Below, piece by piece: positions 12,070 through 24,680 of a stretch of 64,000 bases of DNA (positions within the stretch are counted from its first letter, which is position 1; every line of letters begins with the position of its first letter). A program made the translations under genes and the position numbers. Source of the DNA: Kalmusia sp. IMI 367209 (taxonomy: Eukaryota > Ascomycota > Dothideomycetes > Pleosporales > Didymosphaeriaceae); the NCBI GenBank assembly GCA_027946365.1, contig JAPEUQ010000015.1, positions 682,001 to 746,000 of the forward strand, in the 5' to 3' direction. The notes beneath the pieces are model-generated. The model made no database searches. It was not told the origin of the DNA and saw only the letters and a list, made by a program, of their open reading frames with translations.

Positions 12070-14013
12070 ATGAGCTCACCCGACCCCGACTGGAGGGATT
12101 CGCCTGACGATGCAAACGTATCCGAATCCCCAGTGGTTGCGCCGCCTGTGTCGCCGCGCAAACGTCGTCGCTCTTCATCCGCCGGCTCCACATCGAGTCG
12201 AAAGCGTGTCTCGACTTCAAGATACCATGATGCTTACCGATTGCTCTTCAACCATCTGGTGCGGACAACCACTGGTCAGGGTAACATCGACGAGTCGTCA
12301 GCCAGGATCTCTCAGTACGGCGCGTCGATTTGGACAGCAAGTGAGAAGAGCGCCTTTTTCTCTGCTATTGACAAGCTGGGCAAGGACAACCTTCCTGGAA
12401 TAGCAAAAGCTGTAGGGACCAAGAGCATACCAGAGATACGCCAGTTCCTTCTGCTTCTCCATGATGCCTTTTTTGACCAGACCGACAAGCGAGCCAAGTC
12501 CAGATTCAACCTTTCTCTGCAAGACATTCCAGCTGCTTTGGAGATCGGTGTGGCTTGCGAACGCCAGCTAGAGGCGGCGGGCGATACCCTCGCTATGATG
12601 CAGGAGCGCTTCGAGGCAACTCAAGAACAGAGGCGATACGGCGAACATTGGCTTATAACTCCTGACCTAGCCGATCAGATTGAACTCGCCGTCCGAGGCT
12701 CGTATGCTTCACTGCCTGCAGATAATGAAGGCGACCACGTTCGCTTGGATGGAGCGAATGATGCAGCATTACTACAAGAGATACCTGAAGCACAATTGCT
12801 AATACCCAAAACGCTCCTTGAGCTGTCTCAGAATGTCTTCATGAATCCGTCACCTGCTACAGTCTACCCGTGGGCACATTGGACAGAGCTAGTCTCTGAG
12901 CTGGCTACTGAGCCGTCCATGTATCGTACAGCTTTTCGTGATTTCCACACTTTAGTGCTATCGCTAACAAAGCGTCTTATGCAAACTGCACTCATCCAGG
13001 CAACATCTCGGATACGTTCACAGGGATGGCGCGCGAAAAAGGGCGTTTTGCTGTACGTGAGAGAGAGAGACGTCCACACAGCAGCCGACTTGCTAGGACT
13101 AAAGAAAACTAGGAGGCAGTACTGGCGGGACGTTCCAAGGCGATGTAGACTTAACGTCTGGCAAGGGAAGTGGAGGAAACGTCGACAGTTCACTTGGGAC
13201 GAAGTTGAACGTACATTGGACTCATTGGAGACCAGGGCAACACCTTTAGGCTCGGATACGGATACACCAGGTCCTGACTCGGAAGCAGAAGACGAGAATT
13301 TTAAATCCAGGGCTACCCGTAGCGGAACACCCCTACCCCAACCCGGGCAAGTTATTGGCATTGACTCGAACAGCGACCACAGCGACACAGCTATGGTAGA
13401 CCCAGATTCTGATATGGGTCAACAATCAGAGCAAGACTCGGAGGTGTCTAGTCTTCATGTTACAGAGGACGAGGAGTCTTTATACGATTCATCCGAAGAC
13501 GAACTCCAAGCTTTGGAAGGATTTGACCAAGACATGAGCCGGGAGGAGGAACGCAAACTATGGCATATCCTGCGCAACACCTCTATGGACGGTCAAACTC
13601 CCGCAGAGCCAGAAATCAAATTTGAGGAAGGTAACCGCAAAGGGTCGCATCGTAAAAGGATGGAACAAGCGGATGACTGGCGGACATGGACTCACTTCCA
13701 TGCTGAGTGGGAGGAGTTTCGGATCCCAGTATCTTCGACGAATTTCCTTGCAAATCAGATGTCTCCCAGCCCCGCCCATGTCTGGGCTGCAACTGAAGAC
13801 CAAGATACGGACAATGGGACTGAAACTGGTTGGTCATCGGCAGGGCGTATATCAAAGAGGAAGCCGCTGCTACCTACCAGCGAAGAACTACCTCTTCGCG
13901 ATGCTCGTACCTACGCTGCAATACAAGGCAGAACCCCTTTCTGTGAGGAGCGAGACGTTGAATCGGACGCTTCTCAAGATGATGCGAAAAGTCCTACCTT
14001 GTCAATTGAATAA
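12070..14013 (+). CDS. SANT/Myb-domain nuclear protein, probably Rrn5-like (Pol I upstream activation factor)
   Basis: A single-exon gene of 647 residues. The N-terminus is Ser/Arg-rich with likely nuclear localisation signals (SPRKRRRSSS). A SANT/Myb-like domain follows at about residues 75-135, recognisable by IWTASEKSAFFSAIDKLGKD and AVGTKSIPEIRQFL. This domain and the layout after it resemble Rrn5, the upstream activation factor subunit that helps load RNA polymerase I at rDNA. The second half is acidic and low-complexity (residues ~410-520). The ATG at 12070 is preceded by a C/A-rich context suitable for initiation. Rrn5 identity is tentative; any Myb/SANT chromatin protein is an alternative. 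It shares a short bidirectional promoter with the helicase gene. Confidence 0.6.
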   Translation: MSSPDPDWRDSPDDANVSESPVVAPPVSPRKRRRSSSAGSTSSRKRVSTSRYHDAYRLLFNHLVRTTTGQGNIDESSARISQYGASIWTASEKSAFFSAIDKLGKDNLPGIAKAVGTKSIPEIRQFLLLLHDAFFDQTDKRAKSRFNLSLQDIPAALEIGVACERQLEAAGDTLAMMQERFEATQEQRRYGEHWLITPDLADQIELAVRGSYASLPADNEGDHVRLDGANDAALLQEIPEAQLLIPKTLLELSQNVFMNPSPATVYPWAHWTELVSELATEPSMYRTAFRDFHTLVLSLTKRLMQTALIQATSRIRSQGWRAKKGVLLYVRERDVHTAADLLGLKKTRRQYWRDVPRRCRLNVWQGKWRKRRQFTWDEVERTLDSLETRATPLGSDTDTPGPDSEAEDENFKSRATRSGTPLPQPGQVIGIDSNSDHSDTAMVDPDSDMGQQSEQDSEVSSLHVTEDEESLYDSSEDELQALEGFDQDMSREEERKLWHILRNTSMDGQTPAEPEIKFEEGNRKGSHRKRMEQADDWRTWTHFHAEWEEFRIPVSSTNFLANQMSPSPAHVWAATEDQDTDNGTETGWSSAGRISKRKPLLPTSEELPLRDARTYAAIQGRTPFCEERDVESDASQDDAKSPTLSIE

Positions 14014-14505
14014 GTCATTCGAAGCGAAGCCACGCTGTAGAATATATAATTGGTTGAATCTGCTTAGCATATGGGTTACCCACTCGTTGGTACTACCCAG
14101 AATAGCTTAACGAAGAGAAGGGACGATTGCGTACAGTGAGCGAAATTAGAAGAATAATAAATCATTCACGGCACAATGACTTGACTTTTCGTTTGTCGTC
14201 CATAGCCTTAAACACCTTCCGCAATAGGTAATCAGCTTCCCTGTCGATACAAGCCCGATAACCCAGGAACGACAGATGCCGAGCTACGAACATGGTAAAT
14301 TTCGACGGCAGTGTCATATCCAAGAAGAGGGGTCTCCAGGTACCATGTCAGTGTCTAACCAATATCGGAAGCTGTCTATAGCAGCTACGTCTTCCATTTT
14401 GCTATCATCTTCCGTCATCTATCGGGTATTTTCGTGTAGCCCGCTCATAAATATGGCTTGAATTGACGTTTAATGTTAGTTGAGTCTCGGCATACGTTTC
14501 CCATA
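14014..14505. other. Intergenic, promoter of the M28 peptidase gene
   Basis: About 490 bp between two plus-strand genes, holding the 3' UTR of the SANT gene and the peptidase promoter. No ORF or repeat stands out. Confidence 0.5.
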
Positions 14506-16002
14506 ATGCGTCTTCCTACCGTATGGCCTATTTCACTGTTGGCAACAACCTACGCCCACGAATTACTTTTCGAACGCGAATTGCCTCCTGCAGTAGCCGT
14601 CAATCCAGACAATTACGCATCGTGCGCGAACGCAGCATGGCCTCCCTCAGACGTCGGCGTGGAGCTAGTACCGCAAGCTCCAACCGACGAGCTCAAAGGT
14701 CTGCTAGACGAAGTGAGCTCGGCCAACATCGAAGCTACCATTGAGAAGCTCGTTTCATTCGGAACACGCCACACTCTATCGACGCAGAATGATACCAAGC
14801 GAGGCATTGGTGCCGCAAGAGACTGGATCGCCTCAGAAATGAGGAAATATGCTGAAGAGTCGGAGGGCCGTATGACAGTCACTGTTCCAGGTTACATTCA
14901 GGGAGTCGCGAACAGGATCCCATTTCCAGTCAAGATCTCGAATGTATTAGCGACGATCAAAGGTTCTACCACGCCGAACCGAGTATATGTTATGACGGGC
15001 CATTATGACAGTCGAGTAACGAACGTGCTCGATTACACTTCGGACGCCCCAGGAGCTAACGACGATGCAAGTGGAACAGCCAGTACGTATCCCAATTTCT
15101 CCACTGATCAGATGTTCTAACCGAAGTTAGTCGCGATGGAACTCGCCCGCGTCCTCGCAAAGCAGAAACCCGCCTCGACAATCATCCTCGGTGCCGTAGC
15201 CGGCGAAGAACAATCCCTCTACGGCTCGACGTTCCTTGCGCAAACCCTCAAAAACGCATCCACAAACGTCGAAGGTATGCTCAACTGCGACATCGTCGGT
15301 TCCTCGACCGGCGATCGCGGCCAGCGCGACCCCTACACCATTCGCGCCTTCGCACAAGGCCCGCCCGCCTACGAATCCGCAACCGTAGCCGCTCAACGCC
15401 TACAGATCGGCGGCGAGAACGACTCGCCTGCGCGCGAACTAGCTCGCTTTTCTGCCGAGGTCGCTGCGAACGATGCCACGGGTATGAATATCGCCATCAT
15501 TTATCGTCTGGATCGGTTCCTGAGGGGTGGCGATCACACCCCGTTCCTCAATGCTGGGTATCCCGCGATCCGCTTTACCGAGCCCAACGAGAACTTCGCG
15601 CATCAGCACCAAGATCTGCGCGTCGAGAACGGGACGCAATACGGCGACCTCATCGAATTCGTCGACTTCGAGTACACGGCGCGGGTGGGCAAGGTCAATC
15701 TCGCTACCCTCTGGAGTCTGTCTGAAGCACCGGGAATGGTGCGAAACGTTACTGTTGATACGACGGCGCTCGATAACAATACAAGGTTGAAGTGGGTTGT
15801 CAGTGGAGAGGCGGGTTTGAAGGGGTATGAGGTTGTATGGAGGAGCACGACGGCGAGTTTGTGGACGCACGTGCTAGATGTGGGGAAGGTGGGGAGCGTC
15901 ACGATCCCCTTGAGTAAGGACAATGCTATCTTTGGGGTAAGGGCAGTCGGGACGAATGGGTATCGGAGTCCGGCTACGTATCCATTTCCTGCTGCTTTGT
16001 GA
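14506..16002 (+). CDS. Secreted M28-family zinc aminopeptidase
   Basis: Secreted metallopeptidase that removes N-terminal residues from peptides. Exons 14506-15082 and 15131-16002; 482 residues. A signal peptide spans residues 1 to about 17, which is why this ATG is preferred over the in-frame ATG 33 nt upstream. The M28 zinc site is complete: GHYDSR (His, near 167), ANDDASG (bridging Asp, near 186), AGEEQ (catalytic Glu and Zn ligand, 218-219), NCDIVGS (Asp) and FAHQHQD (His). The 48-nt intron falls inside the ASGTA-IAMELARVL helix, restoring the family pattern. The C-terminal ~90 residues look like a fibronectin type III-like beta domain (LKWVVSGEAGLKGYEVVWR). Convergent with the cellulase gene. 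Confidence 0.9.
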
Positions 16003-16741
16003 AGCGGTGTTTGAAGTAGAGCGGCGGATCGTGGCATAGTTGATTGAAGCATACTGTATTAGTGATTACAATGAGCCTGAGGAGTCATTGATTGACAAAA
16101 GTGCAAGTAGCCTTCCAAGCTACAAAACCGTCAAACTTCAAGCACTGCTGTGTACCCGCTGTTAATCGGCCATGCACTCGACGCGTCTAAACAACAAATG
16201 CGAGGCCAAGCAGAGGCTATGGGATGATCTTTCACTTTTCCTTCGCGTTGTATTCTCTATTGATCCAATCATATGTAATGTTTTGTCATGATAGATTTAC
16301 CGCTACTTGACAGTGATACCCATGGTGCCTTCGTGCCGATGGAATTGGTCTGTTGAAAATCACTACATGTCGATTAGTACTTAGTCATCGGTATTGGGGA
16401 TAGGTTTGTTGTTACATTTCTTGTCGACGATATGGTATATTGAATAACACCATCACTACCATTTTTTGCATTAGGAAATATTATTTAACCCTCATGATAA
16501 TGAACAATTAGCTAGAGCTGATTGATTATCGGTTGTGTATGAAATCTCGAGTAGCTCCGTTGTCATGTTATATGTATACCTCCATAATTAAGGATTAGGT
16601 CTTATAACATAGTCGTATTTCCATAATACATGTATGATCAGAATTCGATCGTCAGACCCTTTCAAAGTCCAATGTACAGCTCATGAAGTATTTACATTTT
16701 CCAATTCTAATCTATGTACAATTGTTCAAGCCGCCATCTGC
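16003..16741. other. AT-rich convergent intergenic region
   Basis: About 740 bp between the converging 3' ends of the peptidase and cellulase genes. It is visibly AT-richer than its neighbours, particularly around 16370-16680. I see no gene, repeat or transposon end. Confidence 0.5.
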
Positions 16742-18034
16742 TTATTCTCTGTTGAATCGAGTATTTTTCCTCGTCGAGAATGTCGTGCCAATGTCACCCC
16801 ACTTGATCTGGCTGAAGACAACAGAGGGCGCCTTCTCCACCTGCTGAATGATCTTGGGGTCACCCTCAGTCGCATTGCAAGGTCCCGAGCTGCCGCTATC
16901 AAGCCAGTTCATGAAGCCGCCCTCATCCCACCAGATGCTCATCGCAAGCACCATGCCGCGGCTCATAGCCCCACCCATACCCTTGTGCCCGCCCAGGCGC
17001 TCGTAATCAGTCGCACCGTTTTTGGAGCAGTAAGCGTCGTCCATGGGAATGTTCTGAGCGACATCCTCGATGACTTTGCCGTTCTGGACGTACTTGCGTA
17101 CGACGGATTGAAGGGTGCCGTTGGAGGCAGGGAACTGAGTGACGACGGTAAAGGGCTTGGAGGTGTCGACCTTGCCGCCAGGCTTGTAGTAGGATGTGTC
17201 TGTGTGGTAAGGGTTCTTGCCGCACCCGTTCTTGTCACAGACGCCAGCTTTTGTGCACTCGTCGCCGGTGCATCCGTAGACTCCATCTTTAGAGCAGACG
17301 TGCGGAGCGACTTGGGTGGCGGCTTTGTTGGCTTCCCAGATGTCGAGCTCATTGCAGCATACGCCTTTGGCGGCGACGTTGCCCTGGTGCATGTTAGATA
17401 ATGTACAAGTTTAAAAAAGGAAGAAGGGACGTACGACGCCGTTGATCCAAGGGGTAACGTAGCACTGGGCATCACAGTAACCTGTGCCGTACGCAGCACC
17501 CCCAGGGTTCAAAGTGGACTGGCTACCAGTGGCTTCCATCTCGGACATATACAGTGCACCGTTCATACCGCACGGAAGCTTCGAAACATCCACGGTGAAC
17601 GAGAATTCTTGACCCGTCAACTTGATCATCTCATATTTCTTCTCGTCGGCCGCAAGAAGGTAGATTCTCGGGCTCGCAACGCCATTCTTTCCGAACATGT
17701 TCATCGTGAGAGCTCCGCCCTTGGTGGTGACTCCGTAGTCCGCATAGTTGGACACACCTTCCATGACACAATTCTTCGCGCATGTCGCTTCGTCGGGGCA
17801 TGCAGCCGCATCGGGCCCGCTGCCCCAGTTACCGCAGCCCTTCGTGTTATCGGACTTTTGGTAAATCCAGTGGGACGCCGAATCGAGCACAAGCGCTGTG
17901 TTCTGCGACTTGCAACCACCGCTCTTGGTGCACTTCCATGTCGTGAGCTTTGGGTGAACCTCAGCCGTGGTTCCGAGAGACTGAGCGGCTGCGAGGCCGA
18001 CAAGCGCCGCAGCGGCGAGGGCGTAGGGCGCCAT
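16742..18034 (-). CDS. Secreted GH7 endo-beta-1,4-glucanase (EGI-like)
   Basis: Retaining cellulase of glycoside hydrolase family 7, cleaving internal beta-1,4 bonds in cellulose. Exons 18034-17435 and 17383-16742; 413 residues. A signal peptide (about residues 1-17) precedes the mature start QSLGTTAEVHPKLTTWKC. The catalytic motif NELDIWEAN supplies nucleophile E212, D214 and acid/base E217. It fits the endoglucanase subgroup better than cellobiohydrolases: short loops, the EGI-type start (EVHPKLTTxKCTKSGGC) and the ending VVFSQIKWGDIGTTF. There is no linker or CBM1 module. The promoter side contains GCGGGG (18831-18836) and GTGGGG (18807-18812), which fit the CreA consensus, and GGCTAG (18839-18844), which fits XlnR; control by these is an inference. 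Confidence 0.92.
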
Positions 18035-19851
18035 TATATGAAAGCAAACAGTGACGAATGAAAGGGAAGATATTGCGTGATGGTGAAAGTAGATGAGGAG
18101 GTATGATTGAACTTATACTCCTAAGATTGGCCACTTGGTAGATCGGCATAACGGTAGTTATTGAAAGATACTTTACTTGTCTCTATGCCAATCCCATGTA
18201 GCGTCAGGACCCGGCTTCTGCGCGAGTTACTACAGGCTGGAAAATTCCGTCTCGTATGTTTGCGAAGTTTTTCCGCCAGGACCAGACTGTAATTGTCCAA
18301 TCGTTCGAGACCAGAAGACAGATCCGCAGGGCCTGTCTGCTTCGGAGATACAGCCCTGCGTCCCATATGCATACTGCGGGTCTAGACTAGCCTCGAATGG
18401 GTACGGAAGAAGGCTTCTCGAAGGTTTAGAAGCATCATGTGAGGCGGGAAGCCAATCTACAACGTTGCGTTTGAGTGTCTGTATATTGCGGGTAATTACC
18501 AGCAGCTTGGCGGACAGGTGGTGAACCGGGTTCTGAGGGTGCCGACCGAGCCAAGGCCGCGGGTGGTCCTTGCCTAGCGGGAGATCGTTAAAGATGCCGT
18601 TGGTGGTGTAGATGACAGAAATGGTTCATGTAGGCCTGAAGACTGGTGACCAGATGTTCCGCGCTGGTTCGAGTAGGCTGGCTTCCTTCCACCTTCCTGA
18701 AAAAGCAATCTTGGCCACATCTTCCAAAGACGAGCAGTCAATGCTCCAAATTCAGAAGCCCTGTAGATTATATTACTGCGCGCTTAATCTTGAGGCCAGA
18801 GATTGTGTGGGGAGATCGCCATGGAGTTGGGCGGGGGTGGCTAGGAGTGTCGGCGCGGGATGCCCGGCTCGCTAGGAGAGGCGGCTACGACATTTTATAC
18901 ATCTGTCAAGTAGCATACATGATGCTGCGAGACATCAACACTGAGATTTGGTAAGAAATCCCACGAAAGAGGGACAATGGCGATCAAGATTTGGTATATG
19001 CTGGTTGATGTCGTTGTCCACCGGGTAGAAACAGTCTGAACTCGCTCCATCCTCAAACGCTAGCGTCAAAACGCTCCGCGACTTCCCGCACTGCAATCTC
19101 CAAACAGCCGCCATCTTCCTCGATAGGGGTGTCAAGGTCAAATCACTGGTAAGACAGTTGCTCAAAGTAGCGCTCGCAGCTAACAAAATAGCATATGGGC
19201 AATGCGCGTCAGTTGTGCAAATGTTTATCTTATGTCCAGACTTCGGAATCTGTCTAACTCGTTCGATTCTCGCGAATCCATCATCAGCATCTAATCACCC
19301 TTACCATACCCCATCGAAATCGTTACCCACATTGTTTTTGCCCAACCTCGCAGGGTAATACTGGATTATCCGTTCTCATCACGCTATTTAGAATCTTTCC
19401 GGGTTTCCAGCGACTTCGACGTAATTGGTTCCCAGGCGTTGCGCCGTAAAGCCAGTTGTAACGGTAGGGAGACATTGCGATAGGACATTTTGGAGTTGAA
19501 TGAGTGGAGGGAGAATGGTGATGGCATGGTGAGTGGTGTTAGAGGAAGAATAAGGGATTGTGAATGGGAAGTGGTGAGGATGGTGTGATGCTCTGCGACT
19601 TGATTCGGAACTCGGGTGAGATTCTCGAGCTCGAACGCGGTCTTTATCAATAGTGTTTCTTGACTGCTATACGAGGAGTCATGCTGATATCTCTTCCGCA
19701 TTTAACATTAAAATGGGATGTACGTGCACAAGGCTGATTTTCTTTAACTGTAGGCTGGCGTCTCTATTTCCATAGTTCTGCTTGCATGCCAGACTGTATA
19801 CACAATACAACTTAGCATACTCTCTCTCGCCCGCCCGAGTTCGAAGCTCTC
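18035..19851. other. Intergenic, endoglucanase promoter; no gene supported
   Basis: About 1.8 kb upstream of the GH7 gene and downstream of the transporter. A small cluster at 18807-18844 combines two CreA-like and one XlnR-like sequences. Several 60-115 codon ORFs exist, but none has protein-like composition, splice support or a recognised family. Confidence 0.4.
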
Positions 19852-21558
19852 TCAAACCCTCTCAATTCCCTCGCCCCTGCCTAAATCCTTGTCGCTGTCC
19901 TCTCGGTACTCATCTGGGTGCAGTCCCTTTACCGGCCCAGCAGCTTCCACCATATCCTCATCGGCATGTACATCCATACTCCGGCCTCTAAATTCGGGCC
20001 CGATCAGCGTCAAAATAATGACATAGATATAGACGCAGCCCATGAAGATGCAGATGACCTTTCCGTACTGATACCTCTTGGTCTTGCCCTTGGGCGGCAA
20101 GGGAAAGCGCTCTCCAATGGTAGACTCGATGGTCGACGAAGCCGAGGAAACGAGGTTGCCGAGCTGGTACGACGTGCCGACGACGAAGGTGCGGAAGGAG
20201 CCTGGCGAGAGCTCCATGAGGTGGATGGGGATGACGCCCCATGCGCCCTGGACGCAGAACTGCTCGAAGAAGGCGGCGGCCATGATCTTGGTGCTGGACG
20301 TGAAGGTGTACGGGTACAGCAGCGCGCCGCCGATGATGCTGATGAAGATGATGCTGAAACGTCGGCCGAAGATGGAGGAGCAGTACCCGATGATGGTGCC
20401 GCCGCAGATGGCGCCTAGATTGGCTACTACCTGCGTTACGGTGACGGCATCCGCGGAGAAGTTGTACTGGTTGGTCAGCATGGTAGGGTACAGGTCCTGA
20501 GAACCGTGCGACATGAAGTTGAACCCGGCCATGAGAAGAACCATGTAGATTAACAGGAGCCAGTGCCTTTTCAGTGCAACTTTGCCTTCATTGAGAAACA
20601 CTTTCGCGGCATTGGGGGTTTCTTCTCGGATGCGTTTCCGTTCAATATAGGCTTGGGTTTCGGGAAGGCAGAGACGGAAGATAATGATCAGGACTGGCGG
20701 GCCAGCACCGAACCAGAAGAGCTATAAAAATGGGTCAACTGTGTTGTACTATAGGACTGGTGGTGGAGGTGAAGACTCACGGGTCGCCAGCCGTGACCGA
20801 CGGTGTTTACGAACGCTCGTGCGAAGACGGTCGCGAGGAGGTAACCGAAGGCATAACCTTGCTGGAGCATACCGGATATAATACCTCGTGCTTCTTCGGG
20901 GCAGTCCTCGAGCGCTGCACCATTTATGTTAGTCTCTGTGTAATCTCGCAAAATCCACAACCAAAACCTCAAATTCGCGTACGGTTTATCTCCGTCGCGG
21001 AAAGTAATGACCAGTGACCAATTGAGAATAAGCTCAAAACGTACCAGTAGCCGCAGCATTGCCATAAAGTCCGCCCATGGCGATACCGAACAAAGCTCGC
21101 ACGCCCAAAAAGCTCTCATAAGTCGAGCAAAACCCTGTCGCCAGCTCCAAAATGATGAACAACACATTGTTGACAACGAATGGCCACTTGCGTCCCCAGC
21201 GATCGGCGGCCAGACCAAAAATGATACTCCCCACGGACCTCAACATCAGCACCAGGGTGATGCCCCACGTGATGTCTGTCTTCGTTTTGCCAAAGGACTC
21301 GGCCAGGTCTTCAACCGTGAGGGAGACGGTGAAGAAATCGAAAGCGTCCCAGGACCAAGCGCAGAAGGCGACGAGGAAGAACATCCATTGCTGGAAGTTG
21401 AGGAGGCGGAGGAGGCGGATTGGGTTGGAGACTTTGGCCATGGGTGGTTTCAGGGTTGGGATGCGCGTGGCAATGTAGCGACCAGCCGACATGTGGGCGG
21501 GCGGTTGGCTGGAGCCAACAGGCTCGCCGTGCGAGTATTGGTCTTTTTCGTGTTCCAT
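19852..21558 (-). CDS. JEN-family monocarboxylate/proton symporter (MFS)
   Basis: Plasma-membrane transporter of the major facilitator superfamily, lactate/pyruvate permease (Jen1) subgroup. Exons 21558-21045, 20914-20781, 20721-19852; 505 residues. The JEN signature NXX[ST]HX[ST]QDXXXT is present as NFMSHGSQDLYPT, and the MFS loop 2-3 motif as ADRWGRKWP. About 12 membrane segments follow a ~45-residue cytosolic N-terminus, and the tail is charged and cytosolic. The first intron is 130 nt, longer than the others in the window; its junction (T|A in NAAAT-ALEDCP) is fixed by family conservation. Substrate (lactate, pyruvate, or dicarboxylates as for Jen2) cannot be told from the sequence. Carbon catabolite control is usual for the family but was not checked here. 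Confidence 0.88.
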
Positions 21559-23468
21559 TGTGGAGGAATTCTAGAGCATAGGAAGGCTATGAGTAGAAAT
21601 TCAGGTCGACTATAAATTGTGCCTGGTTTTGATTGGTAGCAACCGCATGAATTGGCTGGCGGATGAAGGCCAAAGTACAACGCAGTAAAGAAAGGCGTTG
21701 CTGTTCCCCTCTGCCCGTCGTTGGCGGACAGCTGTCCCACAAGAAGACGGCGAAGGAAAGGGTTGAGAGCAGAGGACAAAAGAGCCAACTCGTGCACCTC
21801 CACATGTAGCGAACGCACCTCTTTAACCCCGTCTCCAGATCCATTCCCCAACCGCGATCAACACCCGAGCCTTCCCCATCAACGCCATGGCTTGCATTTT
21901 CCAACGATGCCCATGACACCAGTGCAGCAAAGCACCCCACCCGTGCACAAACCCCGCCGTGTCCCCGCCAATCACCCCAGGCGCTCCAACGCCTTCGCAA
22001 GGATGGCACGCGCCCGTCAAGGATGTCAGTCAGCTAAGGCTCCTTGGCCGAGAAACAAGCTGATCAAGCTGGGCAAGTCGCCGCCTTGGACGCGTTAAGA
22101 AGCCATGGCACATGAGCGCGAAGGCTTGTCTGGCGCATAACGGTCGTGAGCGCCACCGACGTCAAACAGTGCCATGTGTTAGCCTGTGCTGCTGTCAAGA
22201 AAACGCGTGAGAGGACAAAGGGAGAAGTTTCTCGCGACGCCATGTGCGATGGCACGGCTAGCTGCCCTCATCCGATGGATCGACGTGAATCATGATACTT
22301 ACGTAGCGATTTTGGCACGGGAAGCCCAAAATGCTCACCCGCATGCGCAGCGGCACACCGGTCTCGCGCGTTGGCCTGCGCTACTGTCATAGTGCTGCAA
22401 CCCCATATCTGGGGTCAGATAAGGTGGCAAGATCACCAGCGTGCCTGTGCAATTTCATTGAATTTTGTCATGCCGTTCGGACGGAAAAGCGAAAGGCTCT
22501 GAGGCGGAGAAGAAGCGAGTGGAAGATAGACGTTCAATGGAGGTATACGGTACCACGGTTCGAGCTACGAGCATCCACTGACAGCGCCTTCCTCCGAGGC
22601 CCTGCAGGAACTACCAAATCCGTGTGAAAGGACGGTGACCAAGTGTCCTGAGGCTCTTCGAGGAAGAATGTGCTGGTCCAAATAGAACGCCGACACACTC
22701 GGCAACTACAATCTCGACGCTTCAGGGACATATATGTACCGATAGTTCGTCATCCGTGCTGTCTGTCATGAAAAGAATTGGTTTATCACTACCGGTAGAT
22801 TTTTGCCCTGACACATCATCTCGGCTCCACACGATCATAATGTTGTCGCTCGGTCGCAAGTCGGCGATTGCAGGCTTCCAGCCTGATCGGTAGCTACTAG
22901 TGTCTCCGTCATCCTGTCTTTCGGCTCATGTGGAGTCTCACTCGTCCATGCGCCCGGAAGTCCTTCTAGGCTAGACATAGAAGACATGGTCCTGTAATCG
23001 TCTCCCTCACGTTATTAGAATCAACCGACGTCATGAAAAGTTTTTCGCTCCAGGATAGCTCATACCTGCATTCTTCTTCTAGGGATCTCGACGTCTTGTT
23101 TGATTAGTCCTGCTCCACCTTCACTAGTAACATCAAAATATCCGTCGTTCGGGGACGGTGGGTCTTCCCCAGACACCAAGTCCCAGGTCAATTGGCTCCA
23201 TATGTTGCTTTGACAACCTTCAACTTTCATGCATAAAAACAGCTGGACTTTTGGCTCAAGCAAAGTCCCCGGCGGTGCACAAAGTCAATCTCAGGGGAGC
23301 TTCAGGTGCCGTATATGATTAGTGCAAAGAAGGAGAGGAATCTGACTCGATAACATAGTATGCGAGAAGTAAATCGTGAGGTCTTGTACTATCTATCAAT
23401 ACACTGATGATCGCTTTTGGTCTATTTTTTCTTATCTTATCCGTGGTATCATGCGAAGCTCACCGAAT
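21559..23468. other. Intergenic, transporter promoter; no gene supported
   Basis: About 1.9 kb between the start of the JEN-type gene and the 3' end of LYS1. ORFs of 65-140 codons occur on both strands but have Arg/Pro/Ser-rich composition typical of non-coding GC-rich sequence. I could not join any into a plausible spliced gene. Confidence 0.45.
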
Positions 23469-24680
23469 CTAAACCTCCTTGGCCGGGACACCTCCCGGTA
23501 GTGTCGCAGCCTTCTCCTTGAAGAGCCTCTCGGCGCCCTGCCAGACCGGTGCCGTCGCTCGGTCTTTGAGCGCCAGCAAGCTAGGCAACAAAGCCGAGCT
23601 GAATGCTTCGGACGACTCTCGCGGCAGCGCAGACGGGAGGTGGTCGATGGAGATGACAGATAATCTAGGTCCGCTGCCTTCCACGGGCACCTCTACGGTC
23701 GGCTTGTCGAAGGTGGTGTTGATGTCATAGATAGGAATTGGATTGTGCGGGTTCGTTGTATCACAGCTGACGTCGCACACAACACTGAGCTTGCGGTTGG
23801 GCGACTTGAGGCTCTCCAAGTCGACAAAAGGCGGAATTGGCTTAGAGAGGTATATGCAGTTGACAAAGAGATCGGACTCGATGATCTCGGGGTATGGCCC
23901 GTCACGGTCCTTGGTCTCGGGAAGATCCCACTTCTTGATCTCTGGGCAGCCGACCTTCTCGAGGAGGTCCACGGCACCACTACCACAGCGACCGAGGGCA
24001 CCAAGTACGAGACTGGTGGGCTTGCGCCCGGCAACTTTCTCACCGGCTGCGACGTCCTCCTTCAGTTGAGTGATGAGCTCGTCTTCATTGTTGTAGTAAC
24101 CGCGGCCGTCGGTAAAAGTCTCGATGCCGGGGAAGGGCTCGCCGTTGGGATGCGTGAGTTGCCATGACCAAGTCTACAAAGAATTAGCTGGCGGAGTAGA
24201 AGTAGGATGGGGTAGGCATACCTTGATAGCTAGAGCAGCACCAACGAAGCCGGCGTGGTAGCCAAAGGCAGCAACTCTCCGGCCGGTAGAGTCCTGCAAA
24301 AACTCCAAGTCATAGAGGGTGCCCCCACCGCGGGGAAAGCGGGCCAGGACCTGCTCCCAGCCACCCTGCTGCTTGTAGCAATGCGCAAAGTGGACAAAAG
24401 TATGCTTGAGCGGCGACTGTTCCTCGGGAAGCTCCTTCAAGCCAATGATGATGCGGTCCTCGGGTGCCGACTCCCACGAGTTCGTGTCGACCAGCGTGGC
24501 GCCAGCTTGCTCGAATTCGTCGTCCTTGAAGATGCGCGAGTAGTTGGGGTCCGTGGGGCTACGCTCGACAAGCACCGGGTATCCGGCATCGAGCAGCTTC
24601 TTTGCTGTGGTGGGCGTGAGGCACGAGCGATGCTCGAAGGGCTTGCCCTCGGCGCGGGCGTGGAGGGTGGGGAAGGACAT
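23469..24680 (-). CDS. LYS1: Saccharopine dehydrogenase (NAD+, L-lysine-forming)
   Basis: Catalyses the last step of the alpha-aminoadipate pathway: saccharopine + NAD+ to lysine + 2-oxoglutarate. Exons 24680-24222 and 24173-23469; 387 residues, a normal length. Recognisable segments are [20 protein letters not shown] near the start, [24 protein letters not shown], the Rossmann motif [12 protein letters not shown], and [18 protein letters not shown]. The 48-nt intron sits before TWSWQL. The start lies 523 bp from the divergent SulP gene. ATGACTC at 24843-24849 in that promoter is a partial match to the Gcn4/CpcA site, compatible with general amino-acid control, but one weak site proves little. 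Confidence 0.94.

Noticed and set aside
19384..19701. 105-codon minus-strand ORF
   Set aside because: Ser/Thr/Leu-rich low-complexity sequence, no neighbours in the same frame and no family; more likely intergenic.
21721..22098. 125-codon plus-strand ORF before the JEN-type gene
   Set aside because: Arg/Pro-rich, overlapped by a longer minus-strand frame, and located where the transporter promoter should be.
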